64,000 nt of DNA from Rhodobacter sp. Its GTDB lineage: Bacteria; Pseudomonadota; Alphaproteobacteria; Rhodobacterales; Rhodobacteraceae. How positions within the stretch are numbered: the first letter of the stretch is position 1; each line of letters opens with the position of its first letter. Below the pieces are notes generated by a model, which was not told where the DNA came from, ran no database searches, and saw only the letters and a program-made list of their open reading frames with translations. Location: positions 438,491-502,490 of the forward strand of contig JAIYAE010000014.1 in the NCBI GenBank assembly GCA_027489175.1, in the 5' to 3' direction. Positions 39,076 to 49,701 of the stretch are shown here, piece by piece. A program made the translations under genes and the position numbers.

Positions 39076-40083
39076 ATGCTCACCTTCACGCTGAGACGGC
39101 TACTTCTGGCCATCCCGACGCTTCTGTTGATCAGTCTGGTCATTTTCCTGCTGGTGGACCTTGCCCCCGGCAGCCCCGCATCGGAAATCCCGCTGACCGT
39201 GCCACCGGAAGTGCGGATGAAGATCCTTGAGGCGCTGGGGGTCAACGAACCGCTGCACATCCGCTATCTTCTTTGGCTGAAGCAGTTCTTCTGGGTCGAA
39301 CCGCTGAACGGCTTCGACGCCATCTTCGGCACCAACTACGCCGAGGGGATGCAGCGCATCATCAGCTACCAAAGCCGCAGCCCGGTCTTCCCGCTGATCG
39401 GCGAGCGCCTGCCCCAGACCCTGACGGTGATCGGCACCGCCTATCTGGTCGGCGTACTGATCGCGCTGCCGATCGGGATCTATTCGGCCTACAAGCAGTA
39501 TTCCCTCTTTGACCAGTTCGGCACGATGTTCGCGATGATCGGCTTTTCGGTCCCGACCTTCTTCACCGGCACCCTCTTCATCATCATCTTCGCGGTCTGG
39601 CTGGGCTGGTTTCCGACGAAGTACGACACCACGCTTGAGGTGACGGATTGGGACAGTTTCCTGACCCAACTTCGCCAGATGGCAATGCCGGTGATGGTGC
39701 TGGGCCTGGCCAACGCGGCGGCTATCAGCCGCTACATGCGGTCCTCGATGCTGGAGAACATGAGCCAGGACTACGTGCGCACCGCCCGCGCGAAGGGGAT
39801 GGACGAACGGACCGTGGTCTTGAAACACGTCCTGCGCAACTCGCTGATCCCTGTCGTCACCGTCATCGCGCTGGGCATCCCGTCGATCTTTGGTGGGGCC
39901 ATCATCACCGAGAACCTCTTTGGCGTGAACGGCATCGGCTCGGCGCTGATCCAGGCCATCCGGGGCAATGACCTGCCGATGGTGCAAACGCTGGCCTTCA
40001 TCTTCGCCATCCTGATCGTGGCCTTCAACCTGATTGCCGACCTTCTCTACGGCATGCTTGACCCGAGGATCCGCTATGACTGA
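39076..40083 (+). CDS. Peptide ABC transporter permease DppB-like
   Basis: The 335-residue integral membrane protein begins MLTFTLRRLLLAIPTLLLIS, has six predicted helices, and shows the permease EAA-type loop RTARAKGMDERTVVLKHVLRNSLIP that contacts the ATPases. It is longer than some DppB proteins because of a periplasmic insert with an ILEALGVNEPLHIRY segment. Its end overlaps the next permease gene by 8 bases. Confidence 0.93.
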   Translation: MLTFTLRRLLLAIPTLLLISLVIFLLVDLAPGSPASEIPLTVPPEVRMKILEALGVNEPLHIRYLLWLKQFFWVEPLNGFDAIFGTNYAEGMQRIISYQSRSPVFPLIGERLPQTLTVIGTAYLVGVLIALPIGIYSAYKQYSLFDQFGTMFAMIGFSVPTFFTGTLFIIIFAVWLGWFPTKYDTTLEVTDWDSFLTQLRQMAMPVMVLGLANAAAISRYMRSSMLENMSQDYVRTARAKGMDERTVVLKHVLRNSLIPVVTVIALGIPSIFGGAIITENLFGVNGIGSALIQAIRGNDLPMVQTLAFIFAILIVAFNLIADLLYGMLDPRIRYD

Positions 40084-40987
40084 CAGCACATCCGCCGTCG
40101 CCCCTCCGGAAAGCTTTCGGGGTGCGGTCTGGGCGCAGTTCCGCAAACATAAAGGTGCGGTCTTCGGGCTGATCGTCCTGGGCCTGTTGATCGTGTTTTC
40201 GGTCATCGGGCCGCTGGTCTGGAACCCCGAAAAGCTGACCGTGGTCGAGGCGCTGAAAAGCAAGAACCTTGGGCCAAGCCTGACGCATCCCATGGGCACC
40301 GACCAGCTGGGCCGTGACCAGATGCAGCGCATGATGGCGGCGGGCAAGGTCAGCCTTGCGGTGGGCTTTGTGGCCATGATCATCGCCATCTTCCTTGGCA
40401 CGCTGATCGGCGTCCTTGCGGGCTACTTCAAGCGGCTGGATGGCCCCTTGATGCGGCTGACCGACATGTTCCTGGCGCTGCCGCTGATCCCGCTCCTCCT
40501 GGTCATGGTGATGCTTTTCCGCGATGACCTGTCGCGCGCGATGGGGCCGGAAATGGGCGCTTTTGTCCTGATCGTCTTTGCCATCGGCGTCACCAGTTGG
40601 ATGCATGCTGCGCGCATCGTCCGGGGTGAGGTGCTGGCGCTGAAAGAGCGGGAATATGTGCTGGCGTCACGCTCCATCGGGGCGACGCCGCGCCGGGTGA
40701 TCCTGCGCCACATCCTGCCGAACGTCGTGTCCCCCGTGATGGTGGCGGCGACGCTGGGCGTGGCCGAGGCGATCATCACGGAATCGGTGCTGTCCTTCCT
40801 TGGCCTTGGCTTTCCGCCGGACTTCCCGACCTGGGGGCGGCTGTTGTTCGAAGGGCTGGAATACATGCAACTGTACCCGGAACGGGTGATCTTCCCGGGC
40901 CTTGCCATTTCGTTGACCGTCCTTAGCGTCAATTACATCGGTGACGGTCTGCGCGACGCCCTCGACCCGCGCATCCGCGGCCGCTAA
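40076..40987 (+). CDS. Peptide ABC transporter permease DppC-like
   Basis: The 303-residue permease has an N-terminal OppC-type leader (FRGAVWAQFRKHKGAVFGLI), six helices and the EAA loop ASRSIGATPRRVILRHILPN, with terminal LSVNYIGDGLRDALDPR. The ATG at 40076 lies within the end of the DppB-like gene. It completes the transporter. Its stop overlaps by 4 bases the stop of the convergent DUF6544-like gene. Confidence 0.93.
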   Translation: MTDSTSAVAPPESFRGAVWAQFRKHKGAVFGLIVLGLLIVFSVIGPLVWNPEKLTVVEALKSKNLGPSLTHPMGTDQLGRDQMQRMMAAGKVSLAVGFVAMIIAIFLGTLIGVLAGYFKRLDGPLMRLTDMFLALPLIPLLLVMVMLFRDDLSRAMGPEMGAFVLIVFAIGVTSWMHAARIVRGEVLALKEREYVLASRSIGATPRRVILRHILPNVVSPVMVAATLGVAEAIITESVLSFLGLGFPPDFPTWGRLLFEGLEYMQLYPERVIFPGLAISLTVLSVNYIGDGLRDALDPRIRGR

Positions 40988-41841
40988 TCGGCGAACCGGT
41001 AGGCCAGCGCGGAGATCCGCCCCCGCCAATAGGGTTTTGCCTCCTCGGGCAAGGCCCAGGCCACCTCACCCGTCATCGGGACCATCATGCCGTCCTGACG
41101 GCGATAGTCGGACCAGCGCCCCTCCCACGGGGTGGGGACGATTGCCCCGCCCACCGTGCGCCCCCGCGCCTCGGCCCGGACGCTGGCGATCAGGCCGTCC
41201 GGCGCGAAGCGAAAGGTCAGCCGGACGCTCACCGTGCCATCGGTGATGGTGGCAAGGGCACTTTGGTCATCAATCGCCGACCACTTTACCCCCTGCCCCG
41301 GCAGCAGCGCGGTCGGGTACCAGGCGGCCTCCGCCAGCCAGCGCAGAAGCTCGCCTTCCGCGATGTCAGGGGTGCCGCGCATCTCGGTCAGTTTCACCAG
41401 CCCGAACAGTGCCGGGATCAGGATGCCATCGCCGGCCACATAGGCGTCATGCACCCGGACTGGCAGGCCCGGAGCCATGCGGATCGTGCCGTCCCAGACA
41501 AAGCCGGGGCGCTGGATTTCCACCCATTGCGAGGATGCGAAGGGTTTCCAGTTATCCGCCCCTTCCCCCATGTTGAAGGTCCCCGCATGCGACAGGGTGA
41601 CACCTGCCACCAAGCGCTGGCCCGGCGTCAGCGCCGCGCGAAAGAAGCGCTGAACCGGTGGCGGCAGGCCCGCAAGGCTGGCCGGATCATAGCGCCCCGC
41701 CAAGGGCCTGCGCGCCGCCGCAAGATCAGCGACCAGCGCCGCCGTCCGCTGCTGCCAGCGCCATCCGCCGTAAAGCGCCAGCACCGCCCAGAGCGCCAGC
41801 AGCGCCGCCAGCGCCACGAAACCCCATTTTATCCAGACCAT
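40984..41841 (-). CDS. DUF6544-like protein, one N-terminal membrane helix
   Basis: The protein is about 285 residues, starting MVWIKWGFVALAALLALWAV, a single anchor, followed by a soluble domain with PPPVQRFFRAALTPGQ, WDGTIRM and a PTPWEGRWSDYR end. These match the uncharacterised DUF6544 group as I remember it. GGAGG six bases before the ATG at 41841 favours this over the ATG at 41853. Function is unknown. Confidence 0.7.
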   Translation of the reverse strand: MVWIKWGFVALAALLALWAVLALYGGWRWQQRTAALVADLAAARRPLAGRYDPASLAGLPPPVQRFFRAALTPGQRLVAGVTLSHAGTFNMGEGADNWKPFASSQWVEIQRPGFVWDGTIRMAPGLPVRVHDAYVAGDGILIPALFGLVKLTEMRGTPDIAEGELLRWLAEAAWYPTALLPGQGVKWSAIDDQSALATITDGTVSVRLTFRFAPDGLIASVRAEARGRTVGGAIVPTPWEGRWSDYRRQDGMMVPMTGEVAWALPEEAKPYWRGRISALAYRFAD

Positions 41842-41913
41842 TGCTGCCTCCATCTACAGATGGGGGCATCATGGCAGACATCATGGACGCAGCGCCTTGA
41901 CCAAGCGCAAAGG

Positions 41914-43197
41914 TCAGTGCAGCGCCTTGCGCACCCGGCGGACCATCAGCCAGACAAGGCCCACCACCGGCAGCACCAGTGCTGCGGTCAGGGTTTCCTT
42001 GCTCATGTGAAAGGCCTGCGCCAACGGATAGGCAAGGTAGGACGCAAGACTGACCGCATAGTAGCTGATCGCAACGACCGACAGCCCTTCGACCGTGCGC
42101 TGCAGGCGCAGTTGCAGATCGGCGCGCTTGTCCATGCTTTCCAAGAGCTTCTGGTTCTGCGCCGACCGTTCCACATCCACCCGCGTGCGCAAAAGTTCCG
42201 CCGCCCGCTGCGCCCGGTCCGCCATGGACTGGAGCCGCCCTTCAGCCGACTTCACCGTCCGCATCGCCGGATCATACCGGCGCATCATGAATTCGGCAAA
42301 GGTCTGGCGGCCTTCGATCCGCGTCTCGCGCAGGACCTGAATCCGCTGGTTCACGATCGCCTCATAGGCTGCCGTCGCCCCGAACCGGAACGAGAAATGC
42401 ACCGCCAGGCTTTCCAGTTCGGCCGAGATGGTCAAAAGGTCATGCAAGGCCGCCTCTGGCGCGGGCTCGGCGTTGTCCAGGCCTTCGACCAGCCCGGAAA
42501 GCCGCGGGTCCAGCGCGTTCAACCGGGTCGACAGATCGCGCGACCGCATCAGCCCCAGCATCGACATGGCGCGGTAGGTCTCGATCTCGCACAGGCGCTG
42601 GACGATCCGGCCCACCCGGCGGGTCCCGGTGCCCGGCTTGACGAAGACGGCAAAGCGCATGTGTCCGGCGGGGTCGATCCGGAAATCGCCGGCAATGATC
42701 GCGGCCCCGTCCACCACGCGGCTGACCGCCAGGCTTTCAGGCACGAACCATTCATCGAGATGCGCAAAAAGCGTCTCTTCCGACTCTGGCATCGCCTCGA
42801 TCCGGATCAGGACCGAGGTCAGGCGCTTGCCCGGGGCGGCGGCAAGCCATTCTTCGGGCAGGATCTCAGCCTCGGCCGGGTCAAAGGGGCGCTTGGACAG
42901 CCCGCGCGAAAAGGCGGTGTAGGTCACAAACTCGGTATGGCTTTCCCATTTCAGGTCCGACCGGCCGATCGGCCCCTGAAAATGCGTGGCCCCCGGCTGC
43001 GGATGGGCCGACCCGTGCCGATCCAAGAGCGCATGGAGATGGGCGAGGTCCTTGCTGCGGTCCCGGTTGACGGCGGCGAAGGGTTCCTTGATCGCGACAT
43101 AGACCGCGGTCGACGGCACCTCAAGCGCCGGAAACGGGCGCGCGTGCAGCTCGTTCACAGTGGCATAGCGAAGCGGATGGTCTGAGATCGGGGGCAT
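41914..43197 (-). CDS. DUF3422 family membrane protein
   Basis: The 427-residue protein starts LRYATVNELHARPFPALEVP, a DUF3422 hallmark, contains RSAQNQKLLESMDKRADLQ-type coiled coil (about 330-375), and ends with two membrane helices (about 380-420) and a basic tail. It is common in alphaproteobacteria; no activity is known. It stands alone, with a 72-base gap to the DUF6544-like gene and a 164-base gap to pntB. Confidence 0.87.
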   Translation of the reverse strand: MPPISDHPLRYATVNELHARPFPALEVPSTAVYVAIKEPFAAVNRDRSKDLAHLHALLDRHGSAHPQPGATHFQGPIGRSDLKWESHTEFVTYTAFSRGLSKRPFDPAEAEILPEEWLAAAPGKRLTSVLIRIEAMPESEETLFAHLDEWFVPESLAVSRVVDGAAIIAGDFRIDPAGHMRFAVFVKPGTGTRRVGRIVQRLCEIETYRAMSMLGLMRSRDLSTRLNALDPRLSGLVEGLDNAEPAPEAALHDLLTISAELESLAVHFSFRFGATAAYEAIVNQRIQVLRETRIEGRQTFAEFMMRRYDPAMRTVKSAEGRLQSMADRAQRAAELLRTRVDVERSAQNQKLLESMDKRADLQLRLQRTVEGLSVVAISYYAVSLASYLAYPLAQAFHMSKETLTAALVLPVVGLVWLMVRRVRKALH

Positions 43198-43318
43198 GCG
43201 GGGCCTTTGGCTTACGTCCCGCCAGAGGTAGGCCGCCTACCCCCGGCTTGCCAGCGAAATGCTAGGATACATGGGTATGCCGTGCCCCCTGTTGCAGTTT
43301 CGCTGAAGGGGGCCGCGC

Positions 43319-43342
43319 GGGGCGGGCATCACTGCCCACCCC
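43319..43342 (-). terminator. Stem-loop downstream of pntB, best paired on the minus strand
   Basis: On the minus strand, the arms form a 10-bp stem with one G-U pair and loop GTGA; on the plus strand the same position is a C-A mismatch. This favours function in the pntAB transcript. It lies about 20 bases after the pntB stop. No strong U-run follows, so termination may be weak or Rho-assisted. Confidence 0.45.
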
Positions 43343-43361
43343 GAAGGCGTTTTGCAGCCGA

Positions 43362-44795
43362 TCAGTCGATCAGCGGCAAGAGAGCATCCAGCGACTTCTT
43401 GGCGTCGCCGTAGAACATCCGGGTGTTCTCTTTGTAAAAGAGCGGGTTTTCGATCCCCGAATACCCCGTGCCCTGCCCGCGCTTGGACACGAACACCTGC
43501 TTGGCCTTCCAGCATTCCAGCACCGGCATCCCGGCGATGGGGCTGTTCGGGTCTTCCTGCGCTGCCGGGTTCACGATGTCGTTCGAGCCGATGACGATGG
43601 CGACGTCCGTCGAGGGGAAGTCCTCGTTGATCTCGTCCATCTCCAGCACGATGTCGTAGGGCACCTTCGCTTCGGCCAGAAGCACGTTCATGTGGCCGGG
43701 CAAGCGGCCTGCCACCGGGTGGATCGCAAAGCGCACGGTCTTGCCCTTGGCGCGCAGTTTGCGGGTCAGTTCGGAAACCGACTGCTGCGCCTGCGCCACC
43801 GCCATCCCGTAACCAGGGATGATGATGATGCTGTCGGCATCGTTCAGGGCTGCGGCCACGCCTTCGGTGTCGATGGCGATCTGTTCGCCGACTACCTCCA
43901 TCGCGGGGCCGGTGGTGCCACCGAAACCGCCGAGGATGACGGATATGAACGACCGGTTCATCGCCTTGCACATGATGTAAGACAGGATCGCACCCGACGA
44001 ACCGACCAGCGCGCCGACCACGATCAGCAGGTCATTCGACAGCGAAAAGCCGATCGCCGCTGCCGCCCAGCCAGAATAGCTGTTCAGCATGGAGACGACG
44101 ACCGGCATGTCCGCCCCGCCGATTCCCATGATCAGGTGATAGCCGATGAAGAGGGCCGCCACCGTCATCGCGATCATCGCAAGCGAGGACCCCGTCTGCA
44201 GGTAGATCACCAGCATGACCAGCGAAATCACCGCCGCCGCCGCGTTCAACAGATGCCCGCCCGGCAGCTTCTTGGCCTTGCCGTCAACCTTGCCGGCCAG
44301 CTTGCCATAGGCGATCACCGACCCGGTGAAGGTCACCGCACCGATGAAGATGCCAAGGAAAGTTTCGACCCGCAGGATGCTGATCTCAACCCCCGACTTG
44401 TGGGCCACCGTCGCCGCAAAGCCGTCCAGGAGCGCCCGCGCCGCTTCGTCCATCCCGGCCACGCGGACCAATTCGATATGCGTGTTGAAGCCGATGAACA
44501 CCGCCGCAAGGCCGACCAGTGAGTGCATGGCAGCCACAAGCTGCGGCATCTCGGTCATCTGGACCCTTTGGGCCACGACCCAGCCGATGGCGCCGCCGAC
44601 GGCGATCATTACAAGGCTGATCAGCCAGTTGCCCGCGCCAGGCCCATAAAGCGTGGCCGCCACCGCCAGCGCCATGCCGACGATGCCATACCAGACCGCG
44701 CGCTTGGCGCTTTCCTGGCCGGAAAGCCCCCCAAGCGAGAGGATGAAGAGGACCGCTGCAACGACGTAGGCGGCCGTGGTGAATCCGTAATCCAT
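43362..44795 (-). CDS. pntB: NAD(P) transhydrogenase subunit beta
   Basis: PntB pairs with PntA to reduce NADP+ with NADH using the proton gradient. The 477-residue protein has about eight to nine helices and then the NADP-binding domain with [36 protein letters not shown] and [15 protein letters not shown] 44795 follows AAGGGG; the open extension to 44855 overlaps pntA. It begins 10 bases after pntA. Confidence 0.95.
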   Translation of the reverse strand: MDYGFTTAAYVVAAVLFILSLGGLSGQESAKRAVWYGIVGMALAVAATLYGPGAGNWLISLVMIAVGGAIGWVVAQRVQMTEMPQLVAAMHSLVGLAAVFIGFNTHIELVRVAGMDEAARALLDGFAATVAHKSGVEISILRVETFLGIFIGAVTFTGSVIAYGKLAGKVDGKAKKLPGGHLLNAAAAVISLVMLVIYLQTGSSLAMIAMTVAALFIGYHLIMGIGGADMPVVVSMLNSYSGWAAAAIGFSLSNDLLIVVGALVGSSGAILSYIMCKAMNRSFISVILGGFGGTTGPAMEVVGEQIAIDTEGVAAALNDADSIIIIPGYGMAVAQAQQSVSELTRKLRAKGKTVRFAIHPVAGRLPGHMNVLLAEAKVPYDIVLEMDEINEDFPSTDVAIVIGSNDIVNPAAQEDPNSPIAGMPVLECWKAKQVFVSKRGQGTGYSGIENPLFYKENTRMFYGDAKKSLDALLPLID

Positions 44796-44805
44796 GACGC
44801 GCCCC

Positions 44806-46377
44806 TTACGACTTCTGGAACATGGCAAGCATGCGCCGGGTGACCATGAAGCCACCGAAAATGTTGATCCCGGCCATGAAGACCGACAATGCGGCCAGAA
44901 TGACGACGAGCCAGTTGCCCGACCCGATCTGCATCAGCGCGCCCAGGATGATGATCGACGAAATCGCATTCGTGACCGCCATCAACGGCGTGTGCAGGCT
45001 GTGGCTGACATTCCAGATCACCTGGAAGCCAACAAAGACCGACAGCACGAAGACGATGAAGTGGCTCATGAAGCTGGCGGGGGCGTAAAGCCCTGCAAGA
45101 AGCATCAAGCCGCCCCCGACCACCAGGAGACCCACCTGATTGCGGGTCTGCGCCTTGAAGGCTGCAACCTCGTTGGCCCGGCGCTCCTCTGGGGTCAGTT
45201 CCTTGACCTTTTCCTTCGGCTTTGCCGCCGCAATCGCCGCAATCTTCGGCGGGGGCGGCGGATAGGTCACCGCGCCGACATGCGCCACGGTGGCACCGCG
45301 GATCACGTCATCCTCCATGTTGTGCAGGATCACGCCATCCTTTTTCGGCGTCAGGTCCGTCAGCATGTGGCGGATGTTGGTGGAATAAAGCGTGCTCGAC
45401 TGTGCAGCCATCCGGCTGGGGAAATCGGTGTAGCCGACGATGGTCACACCATTGTCGGTCACGATCTTCTGGTCCGGCACCGTCAGGTCGCAGTTCCCGC
45501 CGCGTTCGGCCGCAAGGTCGACGATGACCGATCCCGGTTTCATCAGCTTGACCATATCCTCGGTCCAAAGCTTCGGCGCCGGGCGGCCCGGGATCAGGGC
45601 GGTGGTGATGACGATGTCCATCTCCGGCGCAAGCTCACGGAACTTCGCGAGCTGCTTTTCGCGGAATTCCGGGCTGGAGGGGGCGGCATAGCCACCGGTC
45701 GCGGCACCGTCTTGCGTCGCCTCAAACTCCAGGAACACGAAATTCGCGCCCATCGATTCGATCTGTTCGGCCACCTCGGGGCGCACGTCGAAGGCGTGGA
45801 CGATGGCACCAAGGCTGACGCTGGTGCCGATGGCCGCAAGCCCGGCGACGCCAGCGCCGACGATCAGCACCTTGGCGGGCGGCACCTTGCCTGCCGCCGT
45901 CACCTGACCGGTGAAGAAGCGGCCAAAGTTGTTCCCGGCCTCAATCACCGCGCGATACCCGGCGATGTTGGCCATCGACGACAGCGCGTCCATCTTCTGC
46001 GCACGGCTGATCCGGGGGACCATGTCCATCGCGACCACGGTAAGGTTCTTTTTCGCCGCTGCTTCCAGAAGCTCGGGGTTCTGGGCGGGCCAGAAGAAGC
46101 TGATCAGCGTCTGCCCCTCAGCCAGGGTGCTCAGTTCGGCCGCTTCCGGCCCTCGCACCTTGACGATCACGTCCGAGGCGGCAATCACCTCAGCCGCCGT
46201 CGGCAGCACGGTCACCCCGGCGGCGGTGTAAAGCGCGTCCGAAAAGCCCGCCTTCATGCCTGCGCCGGACTGGATGCAGGCGCTATGGCCCAGCTTGGCC
46301 AGTTGGGTGGCCGAATCCGGCGTCATCGCCACCCGGTTCTCGCCCGGAAAAACCTCTGTCAGTGCCCCGATTTTCAC
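44806..46377 (-). CDS. pntA: NAD(P) transhydrogenase subunit alpha
   Basis: The 523-residue subunit has the NAD-binding alanine-dehydrogenase-like domains ([37 protein letters not shown]) and a C-terminal membrane part (about 420-520), so the alpha1 and alpha2 parts are fused. Start is a GTG at 46377 with GGGAG about six bases upstream. PntAB supplies NADPH, useful for the biosynthetic and C1 pathways encoded here. Confidence 0.93.
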   Translation of the reverse strand: MKIGALTEVFPGENRVAMTPDSATQLAKLGHSACIQSGAGMKAGFSDALYTAAGVTVLPTAAEVIAASDVIVKVRGPEAAELSTLAEGQTLISFFWPAQNPELLEAAAKKNLTVVAMDMVPRISRAQKMDALSSMANIAGYRAVIEAGNNFGRFFTGQVTAAGKVPPAKVLIVGAGVAGLAAIGTSVSLGAIVHAFDVRPEVAEQIESMGANFVFLEFEATQDGAATGGYAAPSSPEFREKQLAKFRELAPEMDIVITTALIPGRPAPKLWTEDMVKLMKPGSVIVDLAAERGGNCDLTVPDQKIVTDNGVTIVGYTDFPSRMAAQSSTLYSTNIRHMLTDLTPKKDGVILHNMEDDVIRGATVAHVGAVTYPPPPPKIAAIAAAKPKEKVKELTPEERRANEVAAFKAQTRNQVGLLVVGGGLMLLAGLYAPASFMSHFIVFVLSVFVGFQVIWNVSHSLHTPLMAVTNAISSIIILGALMQIGSGNWLVVILAALSVFMAGINIFGGFMVTRRMLAMFQKS

Positions 46378-46477
46378 TGTCGTCTCCCACTTCTGTGGCC
46401 TGCGCCATAAACCAGCCCGCTGCATCTATCATTGCGCAACAATATTTCAAACCCCAGTTATGGTGTTTCCGCCTGAT

Positions 46478-46939
46478 CTATCTGCGGCCGAACCAACGGC
46501 GGGTGCGGGCGGCCCAAAGATCGAACTCCGGCCCGAAGGCCAGGGTCAGCCGCGCCTCTTCATCCCGGATGAAGCGGGTCTGGATCACCCAGACGAACCC
46601 CGCGACCAAGGGCAGCGCCAGCACGGCATCCAGCCAAAGGATCGCCCCGATCAGGATAAGCGCATCAGAGAGGTAAATCGGATTGCGCGACCAGCTGAAG
46701 AGGCCCGAGGTCACGAGCGACGACGGATCGCGCCGGGGGATCACCGTTGTCTGCGCCAGCGCCATCTGTGCCGCCGCCCCAAGCGTGATCAGCACGCCGA
46801 TGCCGATCAGCCCGATGCCAAGCATATCTCCAAGCCCCGCGAAGACCACGGGTGACGCCAGCGACAAAAGCCACGCCGCCACCAGATGGGCGACCAGCCA
46901 GACCGGCGGCAAATCAAGAATGGCAAGGATCGGGCGCAA
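46478..46939 (-). CDS. ICMT/PEMT-like small membrane methyltransferase family protein
   Basis: The 153-residue protein has four to five helices and the isoprenylcysteine methyltransferase-like C-terminal motif GLFSWSRNPIYLSD followed by RDEEARLTLAFGPEFDLW. This fold covers ICMT, PEMT and uncharacterised bacterial proteins, so the substrate is unknown. It stands alone between pntA and the YbhB-like gene. Confidence 0.75.
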   Translation of the reverse strand: MRPILAILDLPPVWLVAHLVAAWLLSLASPVVFAGLGDMLGIGLIGIGVLITLGAAAQMALAQTTVIPRRDPSSLVTSGLFSWSRNPIYLSDALILIGAILWLDAVLALPLVAGFVWVIQTRFIRDEEARLTLAFGPEFDLWAARTRRWFGRR

Positions 46940-46990
46940 AGGGGTCTCCTTCGCGCCCGATCTAGACAGAGGGTCAGCCCCGGCGCAAGC

Positions 46991-47527
46991 CTAGCGACCG
47001 AATGTGGCTGTCAGCGTTGCCGTCTCCAGCGCCATGGCGTTGGCGTAGAAACCCACCAGCGCGCCAGAGGCATTGGCGTCAATCGGCAAGGCCGCCTCGG
47101 GGATCGCAAAGAGGGTGAAGACATAGCGGTGCGGGGCCGCCCCTTCCGGCGGGCAGGCACCGCCAAAGCCGGGGGTTCCGAAGTCCGTCCGCCCCTCCAC
47201 CGCGCCTTCGGGCAGCGTCTCGGCGGTGACACCGGCGGGCAGGCCGGTCACATCGGCGGGGATATTGGCCACGGTCCAGTGCCACCAGCCTGACCCGGTC
47301 GGCGCATCGGGATCATAGAGCGTCAGGATCAGGCTTTGCGCCCCGTCCGGCACACCGGACCACGCCAGCGCGGGCGACAGGTTCGGCCCTTCGCAGCCAA
47401 AGCCGTTCAGCACCTGCGCTGCAGGCAGCGTGCCGCCGTCCGTGAAATCGGGCGCGGTCAGGACCATCTCGGCCAGCGCGGGGCTGGCGAAAAGGGATAG
47501 GGCGAGGGCAAGGCTACGGGTCGGCAT
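46991..47527 (-). CDS. YbhB/YbcL family (PEBP-like) periplasmic protein
   Basis: The 178-residue protein has a signal peptide (cleaved after SPALA) and the PEBP core: LNGFGCEGPNLSPALAW, LILTLYDPDAPTGSGWWHW and GGACPPEGAAPHRYVFTLFA. Relatives are of unknown physiological role despite the Raf-inhibitor-like name. The GACPP stretch and the ligand-pocket DPDAP are intact. Confidence 0.87.
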   Translation of the reverse strand: MPTRSLALALSLFASPALAEMVLTAPDFTDGGTLPAAQVLNGFGCEGPNLSPALAWSGVPDGAQSLILTLYDPDAPTGSGWWHWTVANIPADVTGLPAGVTAETLPEGAVEGRTDFGTPGFGGACPPEGAAPHRYVFTLFAIPEAALPIDANASGALVGFYANAMALETATLTATFGR

Positions 47528-47559
47528 GGGCAGGCTCCTGTTGGGTGGGAGCCTTAATG

Positions 47560-48402
47560 CTACTCCGCCGCCCGCACGCCCGTGATGCCGGGCCGATCAA
47601 TCGCCGTGCCGTCCCGCTCAGCCCGGATCGCGCTGGGTGCGAGCCCAAACCGCACCCGGAATCGCAGCGCAAAGCGCGAGGGTGAGGCATAGCCGACCTG
47701 AAATGCAATCTCCTGCACCGGCAGATCAGTCGCCTGCAACAGCCCCAGCGCCCGGTTCATCCGCAGGTCGGTCAAGAGGGCGGCCAGGCCCGTCCCCTCC
47801 TCCACCATATGGCGGCGCAGGGTAGCCTCGCTTAGCCCATGGGCGCGGGCCACTTCAGCCGCTGGCCAGTGGCGGGCAAGGTCGGCCCCAGCCAACGCGC
47901 GGATGCGGTCTGACAGGCTGGGCGGCTTTGGCGGCGGCAGGCGCAGACCAAGAGTGTCCATCCAGAGAAGCACCTCCAGCACCGCGTGGTCACGGATGGC
48001 AGTGGGCGTCGCCGGGCGACGGCACAGGTCCAGCGCACGGTCGAACGCCGCCAGCGCGCGGGGATCAGCGGTTGCACCCGCCGTGCGGGGGCCGGTCGGC
48101 GCCACGATCCCGGGCGCAATCACGATTGCCGTCGCGCGGTAAGGGCCGTCCGGCGCGGGGTGGTTTTCGACGTCCAGCGGCAGTTGCGCGGGCATCAGGG
48201 TCAGCTGCCCCGCCGGAACCAACGCATCAACCGCGCCACGGATGACCTTGCGCCCGGCTTCGACCCGCAGGATCACCGGCGCTTCGCCCACGACGGAGCG
48301 AAACTGCGCCCGCACCCCTTGCCGCAGCCGCACCACATCCGGCGCGCGCGGATCGGGGCGCGGCGGGTCGGGGTCAAGCGGGATGGGCGCGTGCCGTGTC
48401 AT
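47560..48402 (-). CDS. AraC family transcriptional regulator
   Basis: The 280-residue protein has an N-terminal cupin-like/AraC_N region (about 20-110) and a C-terminal AraC HTH (about 175-265: HGLSEATLRRHMVEEG and PVQEIAFQVGYASPSRFALRFR). It is divergent from kynureninase with 89 bases between, so it may control that operon. The signal sensed is not evident. Confidence 0.85.
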   Translation of the reverse strand: MTRHAPIPLDPDPPRPDPRAPDVVRLRQGVRAQFRSVVGEAPVILRVEAGRKVIRGAVDALVPAGQLTLMPAQLPLDVENHPAPDGPYRATAIVIAPGIVAPTGPRTAGATADPRALAAFDRALDLCRRPATPTAIRDHAVLEVLLWMDTLGLRLPPPKPPSLSDRIRALAGADLARHWPAAEVARAHGLSEATLRRHMVEEGTGLAALLTDLRMNRALGLLQATDLPVQEIAFQVGYASPSRFALRFRVRFGLAPSAIRAERDGTAIDRPGITGVRAAE

Positions 48403-48491
48403 ACCGCCAGCGTGGCAGGCTTCACCGCCTTAGGGAAGCCCTTGGCAAGTGCCGCCGTTCCCCCGATAACGGGCAGCGAAGGAGACCCCCC

Positions 48492-49688
48492 ATGCCCATC
48501 GATTTCGCCGCCAAGAAGGCCCTGTTCCACCTGCCCGAAGGGGTGATCTACCTTGACGGCAACTCGCTTGGGCCAATGGTCAAGACCGCCCCGGCGGCGG
48601 TGGACCGGGTGGTGCAGGCCGAATGGGGTGAATTGTTGATCCGCGGCTGGAACAAGGCCGGCTGGATGGCGCAACCGGCCGCTTTGGGAAACCGGGTGGG
48701 CAAGCTGATCGGGGCGGAACCGGGGACAGTGGTCTTGGGCGACACGCTGTCGATCAAGGTCTACCAGGCCCTCGCCTCGGCGCTTGAGATGAACCCGAAG
48801 CGCCGGGTGATCCTGTCCGACACCGGCAACTTTCCATCAGACCTTTATATGGCCGAGGGGCTTTGCCGCACCCTTGGCGGGCAGTACCATCTGAAAACCG
48901 TCGCTCCGGAAGAAGCGATGGCCGCCATCGACGAGACCACCGCCGTCGTCATGCTGACCGAGGTTGACTACCGCACCGGCCGCCGCCACCACATGGCCGA
49001 CATCACCGCCCGCGCGCATGAAATGGGGGCGATCACCGTCTGGGACCTTGCCCACAGCGCGGGCGCCCTGCCGGTGGACCTTGCCGGGGCCAAGGCCGAT
49101 TTCGCCGTTGGCTGCACCTACAAATACCTGAACTCCGGCCCCGGCGGCCCGGCCTTCATCTATGTGGCCCCAAGACATGCCGAGGTTGCGCGCCCTGCCC
49201 TGTCCGGCTGGCTGGGCCACGCTGCCCCATTCGCCTTTGACCTGGACTATCGCCCCGGTCTGGGGATCGAACGGATGCGGGTCGGCACGCCCCCGGTCCT
49301 GCAAATGGCTGCGCTTGAGGCTGCGATGGATGTCTGGGACGGCGTGAGCATGGCCGAGGTGCATGCCCAATCCCTCCGCCTGCAGGACCAGTTCATCAAG
49401 GGGGTCGAGGCGCGGGTGAAGGGTCTGACCCTGGCCACGCCCCGGTCGCATTTGATGCGCGGCAGTCAGGTGTCGTTCCGCCACCCCGAAGGCTATGCCA
49501 TCATGCAGGCCCTGATCGCCGAAGGCGTGATCGGCGATTTCCGCGCGCCCGACATCCTGCGCTTCGGCTTCACGCCGCTTTACATTGACGAAGACGACGT
49601 CGCCCGCGCGGTCAGCATCCTGGCCCGGATCATCGACTACGGCACCTGGGACAAGCCGGAATTCAAAGCCCGCGCGGCCGTGACGTGA
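48492..49688 (+). CDS. kynU: Kynureninase
   Basis: Kynureninase splits kynurenine to anthranilate and alanine using PLP. The 398-residue product contains LDGNSLGPMVK, TLSIKVYQALASAL, the PLP lysine in GCTYKYLNSGPGGPAF, and the terminal IGDFRAPDILRFGFTPLY. ATG 48492 follows AGGAG by seven bases. Tryptophan dioxygenase and formamidase genes are not in the window. It heads an apparent operon with ridA-like and GNAT genes. Confidence 0.93.
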   Translation: MPIDFAAKKALFHLPEGVIYLDGNSLGPMVKTAPAAVDRVVQAEWGELLIRGWNKAGWMAQPAALGNRVGKLIGAEPGTVVLGDTLSIKVYQALASALEMNPKRRVILSDTGNFPSDLYMAEGLCRTLGGQYHLKTVAPEEAMAAIDETTAVVMLTEVDYRTGRRHHMADITARAHEMGAITVWDLAHSAGALPVDLAGAKADFAVGCTYKYLNSGPGGPAFIYVAPRHAEVARPALSGWLGHAAPFAFDLDYRPGLGIERMRVGTPPVLQMAALEAAMDVWDGVSMAEVHAQSLRLQDQFIKGVEARVKGLTLATPRSHLMRGSQVSFRHPEGYAIMQALIAEGVIGDFRAPDILRFGFTPLYIDEDDVARAVSILARIIDYGTWDKPEFKARAAVT

Positions 49689-49701
49689 AGGGGTTGACCA
49701 G

